The notes under the pieces: model-generated | What the model was told of the DNA's origin: nothing | Database searches by the model: none | Seen by the model: the letters and a program-made list of their open reading frames with translations, nothing else | Position numbers and translations under genes: made by a program | In this document: positions 39,708 through 50,242 of the stretch, piece by piece | How positions within the stretch are numbered: the first letter of the stretch is position 1 | How the letters are laid out: every line of letters begins with the position of its first letter | From: Bisporella sp. PMI_857 | Taxonomy: Eukaryota; Ascomycota; Leotiomycetes; Helotiales; Helotiaceae | DNA length: 64,000 nucleotides | Direction: 5' to 3' | NCBI GenBank assembly: GCA_021307315.1 | Contig: JAJSPD010000067.1 | Location: 124,001 to 188,000 of the forward strand

Positions 39708-42080
39708 TCATAACAGTCTATAAATATCTGAAATTCCGTTAGTAACAAGATCATTGACCAAGCATTTACCGTCCAGCGGAAATTCAACATGACCAACAGC
39801 CCGACCATCCGTCAACCGTCTCCCTCCACCTAGCTCGTGATAAATTTGAGACTCAAAGACACCGGCTATGAGATTCGACATTTTAAGAGAGGAGAGAGTG
39901 CTGAAGAGACAATCAATATTCTCCAAGAGGTCAAAGCGGCTCGGGGAAATAGATGAGACATGATTGCAGGTGGTTGATAAAGAGGTGTTACTGCTATGAG
40001 CGCCATAGGTATCGATGCTCATGCCTGTGCTGTGCCTTTGACTCCCATTGCTAGAGACTGAAGTCGATGGCCAACGATTGGCATACAGTTTTGGGGAACG
40101 TGGCGGCGATGTCGGAGTGTGCATTGGAGTTATAGGGCGACACGCTCCATAGCTGGTAGTAGCATGGAATGCTCGAACGTAAACTTGTGCGGCAACGTAT
40201 ATTGACCAGAGTACATAAGGACTTGACTGCCGCAATCAAAGGTTAGTCAAGAAAAGTCCTGGCAATAGAGCGCAAGCAAACCCACGTTGTTAGCAAAATC
40301 TGCTTGCTCCCGCATCTGCCTCGTCATATTCGTGACTTGCATCGCGGCTTTGAGACATTTGGTCTCGCTTTCCAAAGTAAATGACCCCGTTGAGTTGAAA
40401 GTCTTGGATTCACGCACTACAGCGGCGTGATGGAGACATATCAAGATCGCCTGGAGCCTAATATTCATGCACAGTGTGGCAGACTCGGTCATGGCGGTTT
40501 GTAAATTAGTATCTACAAAAGAGCTGGGAGTGATCTGATTGACGCTTTCGCTGAGATGATAATGGTGCATCCAAAAGTCGTAATTTGGGCAGTCTGCCTT
40601 GTTTTCGCGGAGAGCATAGTCTGCATGCCTCAGACAACGGCTATACAGTGCGCTAGCAAGAATTAGCCCTTCGAAGTTTGAGAGTTTTCGGACTCCAGAG
40701 TGTCTGAGGGTGTTGTAAAGTGTTGCTCGGAATGGTAATGTATACCTATCAACTCTATTTTCAGTTGGTAGCAGAGTTGTGATCTAGGACATATTAATAA
40801 ATTAGAACAAGGTGTACAATGGTGTTGATCATACATCTTCATAATTAATCTGAGTATAGTTGTTCCATCCTACACTAGTGCTTGTGAAGCTGCTAAGGAT
40901 GAAGGCAGACCAGAAGGTTCTTCTGCGTTCCTCCAGCTCCTGAGAATCTGATGCTGTTGCGAGATGGAAGCCAGATGACCGCTGCCGGGGCGATCCGGAT
41001 TCTATATCCATCTTATGCAGACCAAACATTTCAGCCATCCACATTGCGCGGCTAATTCTACCCCAAGCTCTTGAGAAAAGAAGTTGCTTTAGTTCATACA
41101 TTGCGAGAAGGATGCATGCTTGGAGGGCAGCGATGGTTACGAAGGCTTTTCCCGTTTCGGCCGTCTCGAAATATTTGCGCGAAGTATCATAGAGTTGATC
41201 TTGCAAGTAGCTATATGCAGGAGAGGTTGAAGTTCCATGTGCAAGAACAATGAATTTCAGACTCAGGAGCTCTGGTCCAGGCGCTAAGACATCCACCTTT
41301 GAGAGGAAGCTAGTTTTATCCAACAGGTAACAACTTGAGTCTGCTTGCTCGAAATAAGACCTATACCTAAAGATGATAGTATAGTCAGTCTTTATAGGGC
41401 TTAGCAAGATCATCCCAAATTAGCCTCATACATACAGTTCACTGAGAGCATGAGAAGAGAGTTCTTCCTTCACTGCATCGTGATTATGTATCGATGTTGT
41501 GCAAATATCTGGCTGTGTTGCCTTCAAATTTGGCCAACCCAGAGAATCAAGCTCAGTCGAATGAATAAGTGCCGTGCCGGGAGCTTGCAGGGCACATAAC
41601 GTCCCAAATCCTTGGGATTCGGAAAACAAAGGAACGTTTGTTTCGTTTAAAACCCCGCTGTCCCCGCCATTTGTGTAGCCCCAGAACTCTTGAGAGTCTA
41701 TATCCGCGTCTGGGACGAATTTATTGAGAAGTGAATCTTGTGGTGGAAGGAGTGGCGGTGGTACATGATTCGGTGCATTTTGCGATTTAAGTGATTGTTC
41801 TGCATGTGCTGTGTTACCGAGTTCGGTTAGCCTTTCGCTTCAAGGTTCGCCAGTCTCTAGATACAATTGACTGGGCATAGTGGGACAAACATAGGCGATC
41901 ACTCAATTCGTTAATCATGTTCAGCATTTCCTCTTTCTCTTGCCCTAAGTTCCGGGTGAAGACACACGTGCTGCCCCGGCGCATGCAATTTTGACAGCAC
42001 GGTTGTCCTCCATCACAGCGAACCTTCCTTTGACGACACTCCGTGCATGCAGCATGTCTTGATCCATTGCCACCGCTCAT
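39708..42080 (-). CDS. Zn2Cys6 transcription factor with fungal-specific TF domain
   Basis: Read leftward. The first exon (from the ATG at 42080) has the zinc cluster CTECRQRKVRCDGGQPCCQNC and C at about residues 12-39. Later exons are about 41830-41436, 41366-40835, 40783-40286 and 40226-39708, joined by introns at 41367-41435, 40784-40834 and 40227-40285. The middle region has the fungal_trans motif (RISRAMWMAEMFGLHK, LEERRRTFWSAFILSSF). It is a nuclear DNA-binding regulator with unknown targets. The link between the first and second exon is not clean: the zinc-cluster frame stops at 41814 while the next frame is open in another phase. An intron with a weak GTTTGT donor near 41898 could join them, or there is a frameshift. 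Confidence 0.8.
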
Positions 42081-42834
42081 AGCTTCTCAATCAGTCTCAC
42101 GTCGTACGGAATATCATCAAGGTCGCGTTCTTGGGTCGGAGGATTTCCTTAGTAGTTATTGTTGCTACTGCTTGTATTGGACCAAAGTAGGACACAGTTG
42201 TTTAACATCTAAAGCTGTCATAATAATTAATAGTTTGGAATCTTCTGAGCGGTCAATCGGGGTCCGAGGACCGGGCGATATGATAAAGGCATGAGATGAT
42301 ACACAGGCATTAGATACACTTTGCAGTGCTCCGGCGACTTTAGCCGTCATGCGTTTTACTGGAAATACTTCTACCTGTGAGCCTACCCTTACCTCTCGCA
42401 GAAGCATGTGTCTGCGTTGAACAAGCTTTCAGGGTAGCTCTGTCTCTAGCGTAGCATTGACTTCAGCTGAACTTAAGCTTATGATTAGGTCGGGACAATT
42501 AACAGTATCCTTAATCTATATAAAAGGCATATGCTGAGTCCTAGCACTCGGACACGAGAGCTTAAAAAAGGCTGACTGCTCTAGCGTTGTTACTTTGCAG
42601 CGTCACTACTATGCTCAATCTACCAAGACCCTAGTAACCTGACCTCGTCGATTATTAAGTGTTTACGCATATCGCATTATCAGTTAGGTAGCATTCTCGC
42701 TTCTCTAAAAGCATGAAGGATGCCTTTTCACGATCACCGAAACCAACTTCGATGACCGATAGTTAAGCAAACCAATAAATCGGCATACAACAACTAATTT
42801 TGCTGGAATGCCGGTGAACTATGAGAAGTCCTAT
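42081..42834. other. No gene recognised; promoter side of the Zn2Cys6 gene
   Basis: Only short frames. The right border meets the IR-R repeat. Confidence 0.5.
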
Positions 42835-44191
42835 AAAAGACACCTGTCAGCTGATACCCTCTGATTTACCTAACACATTGCAATCTCCGATCCGTGTACG
42901 CTCCAAACTTTCTCTCCTTCACCATGTATTCCCGGCAAGAGACCCTTTTGGGAACGTGGAGAAAAGGTAAGAACTGCATGTTGCCTTTAATTCACATTAG
43001 GGTCAAGACTTTATTCTTCCAACAATAGCCGGGGGATAACAACATAGCACAAACCATAGGCTGCCTCAGAAACAAGAATTTTTCAAGTTAGAAACGACAA
43101 ATGCTCCATGCTTGTAACCTGAATCGTGTCTTGCATATAACCGACAATCATTATGACGAATAGGCGGCTGCCCTGCTACTATTGCCAAATCCTTGCTTTA
43201 TGCAGTCATAATTGAGATGTGAAAGTGAAAATAAAGTTGAATTCGTAGTAAGACTGTGCCAGTTCCTAACTTATTCTGAGGCAGGACCGAGCTTTTCTTA
43301 TTGTTGGAATACATGTAAATAGTTTTAGCTTAGAACCATCAACAATACAAGAACAAGTCACCACCTACAACGAGCATACTAGCACTGCGCAAGATCGCGG
43401 TGCTATGTGCCAAGTAAGTACCGACTTGAGCAATTGCAAGTTATCAGAACAAGAAGTATCACTAAACGAGAGTGACACAAACACTTATTGAAGCGCTCAT
43501 ATTCCCTTCCATAATCCCAACAAATGACTATTGGCGAAAGCAGCTACCTAGATGGCTGACTGATGGACAGTAATTTTATGGCTGGAGCTAGGAGAAATTG
43601 AGGGGCAGTTTTTCATGAAATTTATTGAACGATGATAATATACGGAAAGTTCAAAACTACACATTTATATTGTAAATTGACCATTGCCACCAATTCCAAA
43701 TCACTCATAATGTTCGAAGGTTCGAAACAGGGCCTCCAGCTATCTTGGTTGGCAAGTACCAACACAAGCCACCCGTTGCGGAATAGCGCAATCATGTACC
43801 AGCAGTTTCCTAAAGTTTGGTTCTGGTACATGTTTGCTGACTCGCCCACAAAGATGTGGATTAAATCCCCGGTGGAAGTGTCTTTCCGTCGAGATTAGGC
43901 TGGGAAAAATGTGGCTCTTTAACTTTTGGCCGGTATCTTCTGACATGGTCCCACAGCTCCAAAAATGGCTATACCACCGTCGGAGCTACTTTGGATGGAG
44001 AGTGGCGGGGGTGGGGGTAGTTCTTGAAGATATCCTTGGTATATATTATGAGAATATCAATGATTCAATCGAAAGCGGTCAAAAGCCATGCAAGGACCTT
44101 TTTTATTATTATTTATTCCCATAGCCAAGCATGGATTTGATGTGTTCAATGTTGACTCGTGGTTCGGCCCGAAGCGTAACAGGGAGCCAAG
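42835..44191 (-). repeat. Interspersed repeat IR-R, inverted partner of 24086-25280
   Basis: Reverse complement of IR-L over most of its length. This copy has about 455 bp at 43358-43815 not found in IR-L; the extra piece has no recognisable termini or genes. It lacks the two small insertions of IR-L and so shows their empty sites. The right end is close to the pogo-5 insertion. Confidence 0.85.
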
Positions 44192-44205
44192 TATGGCATG
44201 ATATA

Positions 44206-46574
44206 CAGTGAAATCTGGTTATATGGGATTCTGATATATGGGAAATCTCTATATATGGGAATAGAATTGCGGCACCGTCGAAATTTAGGTGTGTATATAG
44301 GAAAATCTCTATATTAGGGATATGGGAATAGATTGCCGAGACTTTAGCGGCATTCCCATATAAATATGGGGTGGTCATTCCTTTGGAAAAAAACAAATAT
44401 GCGGTAATGTGTTATGACACCTGCATTTAAAATTAGTGATGCAGCCAGAACGGCAATACTTAGACTATTTATTATACTTCTTGTTATGAAATTGCTCTTG
44501 ACGCACTTATTTCTACTACTTTTGTAACAGCGAATATGCCTATTCGACCCCCTTCACCTGCTGAGCCTGGAGTACCAATTCATGCCCCACCGAAGCGTAG
44601 AAAGACACGTCATAATCCTACTAACGAGCAAAAATTCAGGCTTCGCGAATGGTATTTTGACGATGAATTTATAGGAAATGGTCCTCATGGAGCTAAAACC
44701 CTAAAAGATTGTGGTGTATGGTGGAATAACAAATACGGCTGGTTTTTACCCTCCTCCAACGCCTCCAAATATATATCCGACTCATATTTATATCTCAGCG
44801 ATGCAAAAGCTGCTTGGAGGAAACAATCGTCTCGTCAAAATCGAGTTGGCAATTGGCCTATTTTAGAGGATTGTTTATTCGAATGGCAGCAGAGGTTTGA
44901 GGTAGCTGGAGGGCACTGTACTGGTGATATTTTGAGAGCAAAAGCAACTGAATTTTGGGGATTATTGATTGAATATTCAGGTGAGTTATCTGTAAATAAT
45001 ATATTAGCCTTTCTTTAACAATTGCAGGTCAATCGTGCCCAAAATGGACAGACGGCTGGCTAGAGGGGTTTAAGAAAAGACACGGAATTCGCCAGCGAAT
45101 TCGCCATGGAGAAGCTGCGTCTGCAGCGACAGGAGAAGAGACCAAACGAATTATGGAAGAGATACGTACAGAATGTGAGAATTATGAGGCCAGAGACGTA
45201 TACAATACCGACGAAACATGCTACTTTTGGAGAGCTTGTCCAAAACGCTCTTTGGCTACTGCAACGTCTTCTGGCACAAAACAAGGGAAGGAGCGAATCT
45301 CTGTCCTTTTAACGTGCAATGCCGATGGATCTGATAAGCTTCCTCTTTGATTTATAGGCAAGTATAAACAGCCTCGCTGCTTTCGAAGAGAAAGACTTCA
45401 AGGCTTATGTACTTTGGGGGCACACTGGCGACATAACAAAAAAGCCTGGATGAACACAGAGATCTTTAAAGAGTTTCTAAGAGATTTTGACAATAGGTTC
45501 CATGGCCGTAAGGTCCTTCTTCTCATGGATAACTTCAGTGCGCATATGCGAGCCTATGAGGAATTACAGGAAGAAAAACAGCTGCGAAACACGAAAGTGA
45601 TATGGTAAGTTAATGTAGCTACACTTTATCCTTCCTTATCTATTGGCTCAGCTAATTTGGCTAGGCTCCCTCCAAACGCTACCTCGATTCATCAGCCTCT
45701 TGATCAGGGTATTATCAATTCCTGGAAGGTTCATGTACGATCACAATGGGTACGATTTATGGCATATAATTTCGACGCTGGCAAAGATTTTATGGCTGAA
45801 ATGCATGTGCTACAAGCTGTACGATGGGCTATTTCTGTCTGGGAAAACGACGTCACTAAGCCTACGATTCAAAACTGCTGGGCGCGTTCACAATGCTACG
45901 ATATGGGCCAATTTCCTCGAGTTAATAATGGTATACATGTGGATGTAGATGGATCTGGAGACGCTTGGAAGGATAGTAGGGATAATATTGAAGAGCTCAC
46001 GAAAGCTTTATATAATCTACGACACCAAGGGGCTTTGGAAGACATTGGCAGCGTGCTAGACTTCGTCAATCCCCAGGACGAGTAAATAGTCGACGAGCCT
46101 GAAGTGATTACGCAGTCAATAGCAGACGCTTATAACCCTGAGCTTGATCCTGAATCCGGTGACGACGAGCCTATTGATCCCTGCGTTTCTCTCGCTGAAG
46201 CTCTCAATGCACTTCACCAATTACGCCGATATGAAGAGCAACAGGAGCAAGTCGACTATTTCAAATCATTAATTCTATTACAAGAGCTTCGTACATATGA
46301 GAGGGAGCTTTCACGGCGTAACTTTGAGGCTCGGTCAACAAATCAGGGTGATATTAGGTCCTTTCTGGCTAAGCACGATGAGCTAGTTATTCCCTCATCC
46401 CTATAAGAAAAGCTGGATTTTAAGTTGGCAGTGAATTTGGTCTATTTATACAATGAAATGGCTGTAGTTCAAAAATCACTTTTAGCTATCACGTGCATCT
46501 GGCTATATGGGAACTCTCTATATATAGGAACCCGGGCTCTGAACCTTCGATTCCCATATAACCAGATTTCACTG
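44206..46574 (+). mobile_element. pogo-5: pogo-like element with intron-containing transposase
   Basis: Inverted ends CAGTGAAATCTGGTTATATG / its complement at 46552-46574 are flanked by TA (44204-44205 and 46575-46576). Subterminal copies of TATATGGGAA occur at both ends. The coding region has two stop codons, so this copy is probably inactive. Confidence 0.92.
44536..46406 (+). pseudogene. pogo-like transposase, three exons, two premature stops
   Basis: Exons 44536-44980, 45028-45604 and 45665-46406, with GTGAGT and GTAAGT introns. Domains are a CENP-B-like DNA-binding part (NWPILEDCLFEWQQRF, CPKWTDGWLEGFKKRH), the first Asp in VYNTDETCYFW, the second in LLLMDNFSAHM, and HQPLDQGIINSWK. Stops are TGA at 45348-45350, where relatives have Trp before FIGKYKQPRCF, and TAA at 46083-46085. 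The rest of the frame is open to 46406. The C-terminus contains NQGDIRSFLAKH, close to the PCNA-interacting pattern. Confidence 0.88.
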
Positions 46575-46730
46575 TACTGTGCAGCCCTATCCTCACCCTT
46601 GAATAACAATATGGCTCAAAAACCACGATCGCGAATTTTGCACAGTTCGGGGGTTTGTCATTTGTGATTTAAAGAAAGACGTCATTAATTGTATTTTAAA
46701 ATATCGCTGGTTACATAAATATGAAGTGCC

Positions 46731-47786
46731 TCAGCCATTGACAATAGAACCACCATTGGGATGCAAAACCTGACCACTAATGAAACTACTATCCTGACTT
46801 GCAAGAAATACGTAACAAGCAGCAATCTCGCTCGGCTGCCCCGGCCGTCCCATCGGTGTTGACCCAAGCTGGCTGAGTGACTTTTTGTCCATGGTACTAA
46901 CAACTAGCGGGGTCCACACAGGACCAGGAGCCACGGCATTTACGCGGATGCCATTATTAACTTGCTGGCTCGAGAGCGCTCGAGTAAACGCTACAATAGC
47001 GCCTTTCGTAGATATATAGTCCAGCGCTGGCCCAGTTCCGGTATATGCAGTTACTGACGTGGTGTTGATGATTGTGTCACCAGGTTCCATGTGCGGCAAG
47101 GCGTACTTGGCAAGGAAGAAGTAGGCATGAATATTAGTGTTAAAGGTATGTATCCACTGGTCCCTGAGATGATCTGTATTAGCTGGGGAACAAGGCACTG
47201 ATGCAAGGAGGTATTTACTCGTTAATATCGCCAATGTCTTTTTTCGTCGTTTGATAGGCAGCATTGTTTATCAGGATATTCAACCCACCAAGAGCATCCA
47301 CGGCTTTCTGCACAAGATTCTTGCAGTTATTTGCATGCGATAGGTCCGCCTGGAAGAGGTAGATGCGGCCTCCATTCTTCTCAACCTGGGCCTTCGTGTG
47401 TTGCGCGTCCTCCTCTTCTGCTGGCAAGTAAGAAATAGCAACCTCTGCTCCTTCCATGGCAAACAGAATTGCAATAGCGCGTCCAATCCCGGAATCCCCT
47501 CCCGTAATCAGCGTCTTTTTACCAACAAGCTTCCCAGCTGCTTTGTAGATTTGATACCCGTTATCCTCGGTCGGCAGATGGACCTTGATGGGCTTTGGTT
47601 CCATTTGCTTCTCCAAACCTGGGTGCTCTTGCTGCTGGGTAGGTGGCTGATGACCTTTGTTTAGCGGAATCAGCGTCACCATCAGAAGAGATAGATTTGG
47701 GGCTAATTTTTACCTGCAGCAAACTGGGACTGGGGGTCTGAGGTATGTACCGCGACGTTGTGCACCGTATTCTTAATAGTGTCCAT
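46731..47786 (-). CDS. Short-chain dehydrogenase, stress-type (YghA/GSP39-like)
   Basis: Three exons read leftward, 47714-47786, 47219-47654 and 46731-47163, with introns of 59 and 55 bp, give 313 residues. After about 50 residues of N-terminal extension (HPGLEKQMEPKP) comes the Rossmann loop TGGDSGIGRA, then LINNAAYQ, the catalytic Ser in INTTSV, YISTKGA with catalytic Tyr and Lys, and the C-terminal substrate loop APGPVWTPL. The extension and loop are typical of glucose-dehydrogenase-like general stress SDRs that use NAD(P). An ATG at 47682 lies inside the first intron, so I prefer the start at 47786, which gives a good N-terminus. The gene looks intact. Confidence 0.88.
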
Positions 47787-48282
47787 AGTGACTGGATGTG
47801 CGTGCGTTGTCTTGCTTTGAGAATGATATTGTAGTCAGTAAAATTGTTTTATTGAAGATTGATTTATCCTTGAATGATATCGAAATAAATACATAGTGGC
47901 AACTCCTACCACATGGAAAATCGAAGAATATATACCATCACATATCACAATCACTTCACCCACTTTTGGTGACGTATCTTGGTTATGTATTTCAAAGCCG
48001 TGTGCTCATTAAGTGATAATGAATGACAGCGCTGAATTATTGGGTAAGGATTGAGCCGTAATCTGTGATGCCATAGTAACGTCATTGGTTTTTGACGTCA
48101 CATTTTTCGAATCAAATCGAACCTATGAGTTGCATAGGTGTAAGTTACCTCTTGGCAGCTAAAGTATTCTGGTGGGGGTGAAGGGAGTGAAATTGTCAAC
48201 ACACTCTCACATCAGGGAAATGCATATGATCTTGATGATGAGGTGGCAAAGTACTTTGATACATGGTGAAATACTTTCGTAC
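47787..48282. other. No gene recognised; promoter of the SDR
   Basis: AT-rich intergenic sequence with no recognised feature before the MITE. Confidence 0.5.
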
Positions 48283-48291
48283 AGGTCCAAA

Positions 48292-48401
48292 CAATTAGCA
48301 GTGGGGAACTCTTTGTCAAGGGCCAATAATCCCAGACTCACCAATAAGTGTGCAGCATCTATCCTCGCCACAGATACTCCACTGCTAATAGTTTGGCCCT
48401 G
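48292..48401. mobile_element. 110-bp MITE, relative of 26460-26590
   Basis: Ends CAGGTCCAAACAATTAGC and its near-complement are flanked by TA (48290-48291, 48402-48403). The inverted similarity continues outward for seven bases (ACTTTCG) on each side, and the same seven bases precede the 26-kb copy. Confidence 0.8.
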
Positions 48402-48612
48402 TACGAAAGTACAAGTACTTCCTAAAAATTTACCCATAATGCTTTCCTGGCATGGGACGCTGTCAACGAGAGCCCATGTTTGTGGGATGTGGGGAATACC
48501 TTGAGTGATATCATGCCGTTTACAGTTATTATTGGAAGAGGCATTTCTGTATGGGCTTCAGGAGGTTATGGAAACACTGAACGAAGTGGATTATGTAATA
48601 TAGACCAGGCCC

Positions 48613-50079
48613 TTCACCAGTGGTTGACAAGATTATTTCCGCACGTGCCAGCCCCACCAAAAAGTCCAAATCGCGACTTCTACCAAAACAACACCTTTAG
48701 AAGCTCACTATGGCACCACGAACACGCGCAACTCAACACCATACGCCCCCTCCTTCTCAGCCAAAAGGTACTGAAGCTACTACACGAAAGAGAACTCGTT
48801 TTTATGACGCATACGACCGAGATTGCCCTGAGAAGTCTATGAGACAGTTATGCCGCGAGTTCGAGATTGACGAAGGAACTGGGAGATATTGGAAGAAACA
48901 GAGAGAGAATCTAGGGTACAGAGCTATGCGCAAGACGCGTAATTTGTCTGACAAACTTGGAGCTAAGTCAAAAGTAACAAAATCAATGTGCAAAACACTT
49001 GTTGATCCTACACGGAATCCAGTACGAACTGAGACTTACGAGGCACAAATTGCTTACCACCACATACCCGTTGGCAAACGACAATTACAACGAAAGCTGA
49101 AGGAACATACTAAAGGTGGCCGGAAGTATAAAATGGCGTTCGTGAAGAAAGAAGTCTCTACTAAAAACCGTGAAGAGCGTGTTGCGTATGGAAGAGACCA
49201 CCAAGACAAAAGTATGGAAGATTTTTGGTCGTATATCATGTATACGGACGAAGCACACGTCGATCTTAGTTCGCAAGCTGTTGGTGAGATCTTGAGAGAA
49301 GAAGGAACACGTTACGACGACGAGAATATCATGGAAAGAGGTGAAAAGAATGGTGTTTCGTTCCACGTCGCGGCGTGGATTACTTGGTTTGAGAAGGCAG
49401 AGAAGTTGGAGTTTTATAACGACGAAGAAGATACGACAGAATATCCACCGAGAGCTCCAAAACCACGTCGTCGTCCAACTACAGAATCCGAATCCGAATA
49501 TCAAGATCGATTGAAGGAATGGGAGGCTTTAAGGCCTCATAAGGTTGAAAAGAAGGTGGGAGGCAATCATATGACACAAAAGTATTATACCGATCGTCTT
49601 TTACCTGTCTATATCAACGCTTTGCAAAAAGCACGTCTCCAAGACGCTGGCCCGTGGCGTTTGCAAGAAGATGGTGATCCTTCTCATGGAATGATCAAAA
49701 CTGGTCTCGCGCAAGAACTTAAGGCCAAGAATTGGATTGAAAACATCAAGCACCCTGCGCAATCACCAGATCTCAATCCAATTGAGGCAATTTGGAATAT
49801 AATTAAGCAGCGTTTACGGCGTAGAATCTTTGATACGGACGAAGACATCAAACAGGCTTTACAAGAGGAATGGGACAAAATCACAATGACTGAGATCCGA
49901 AAACGCATTTCTCAGATGCCTGGCCGATGCAGACGCCTTACAGAAAATGGTGGAAGAGCCATTAAGACTGCTTTGTGGTGATGTACAATAGAAATAATTA
50001 CACTTGATTCTTGCGAGGCCCCTTTAATTTTTTGGTGGGGCTGGCACGTGCGGAAATAATCTTGTCAACCACTGGTGAA
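48613..50079 (+). mobile_element. Complete Tc1-like transposon with 51-bp TIRs
   Basis: Inverted ends starting TTCACCAGTGGTTGACAAGA are identical over about 51 bp (48613-48663 and 50029-50079). The element has one intact transposase. I do not see the TA duplication usual for this superfamily beside these ends, so the exact border may differ by a few bases. Confidence 0.88.
48710..49981 (+). CDS. Tc1/mariner-like transposase (DDE_3), intact
   Basis: An uninterrupted 423-residue frame. The N-terminal part has a helix-turn-helix (CPEKSMRQLCREFEIDEGTG) and basic stretches. The DDE core has YTDEAHV (first Asp), LQEDGDPSHG (second Asp) and SPDLNPIEAIWNIIKQRL (Glu), then a basic C-terminus. The insert between the first two Asp residues is long and rich in charged residues (DDEEDTTEYPPRAPKPRRRP). 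With identical long TIRs around it, the copy may be active. It is not closely related to the pseudogene at 38540-39475. Confidence 0.92.
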   Translation: MAPRTRATQHHTPPPSQPKGTEATTRKRTRFYDAYDRDCPEKSMRQLCREFEIDEGTGRYWKKQRENLGYRAMRKTRNLSDKLGAKSKVTKSMCKTLVDPTRNPVRTETYEAQIAYHHIPVGKRQLQRKLKEHTKGGRKYKMAFVKKEVSTKNREERVAYGRDHQDKSMEDFWSYIMYTDEAHVDLSSQAVGEILREEGTRYDDENIMERGEKNGVSFHVAAWITWFEKAEKLEFYNDEEDTTEYPPRAPKPRRRPTTESESEYQDRLKEWEALRPHKVEKKVGGNHMTQKYYTDRLLPVYINALQKARLQDAGPWRLQEDGDPSHGMIKTGLAQELKAKNWIENIKHPAQSPDLNPIEAIWNIIKQRLRRRIFDTDEDIKQALQEEWDKITMTEIRKRISQMPGRCRRLTENGGRAIKTALW

Positions 50080-50242
50080 CTTTGTCATGGTGACGTCAAC
50101 ATCATCACAGACTATGATGCAATATAACCCAAACACTCGATACAATGAGCCTCTGCAGCTTTCAGATTTGATCAGTTGAACTCAGTCGGTTCACCAGGTA
50201 GATCCCAACACCACCAAGCGACTGTCAACAAAATCCTGCAAG

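Noticed and set aside
45348..45358. Reading the TGA of pogo-5 as part of an intron
   Set aside because: There is an AG before GCAAG but no GT donor at a suitable place upstream that preserves the conserved residues.
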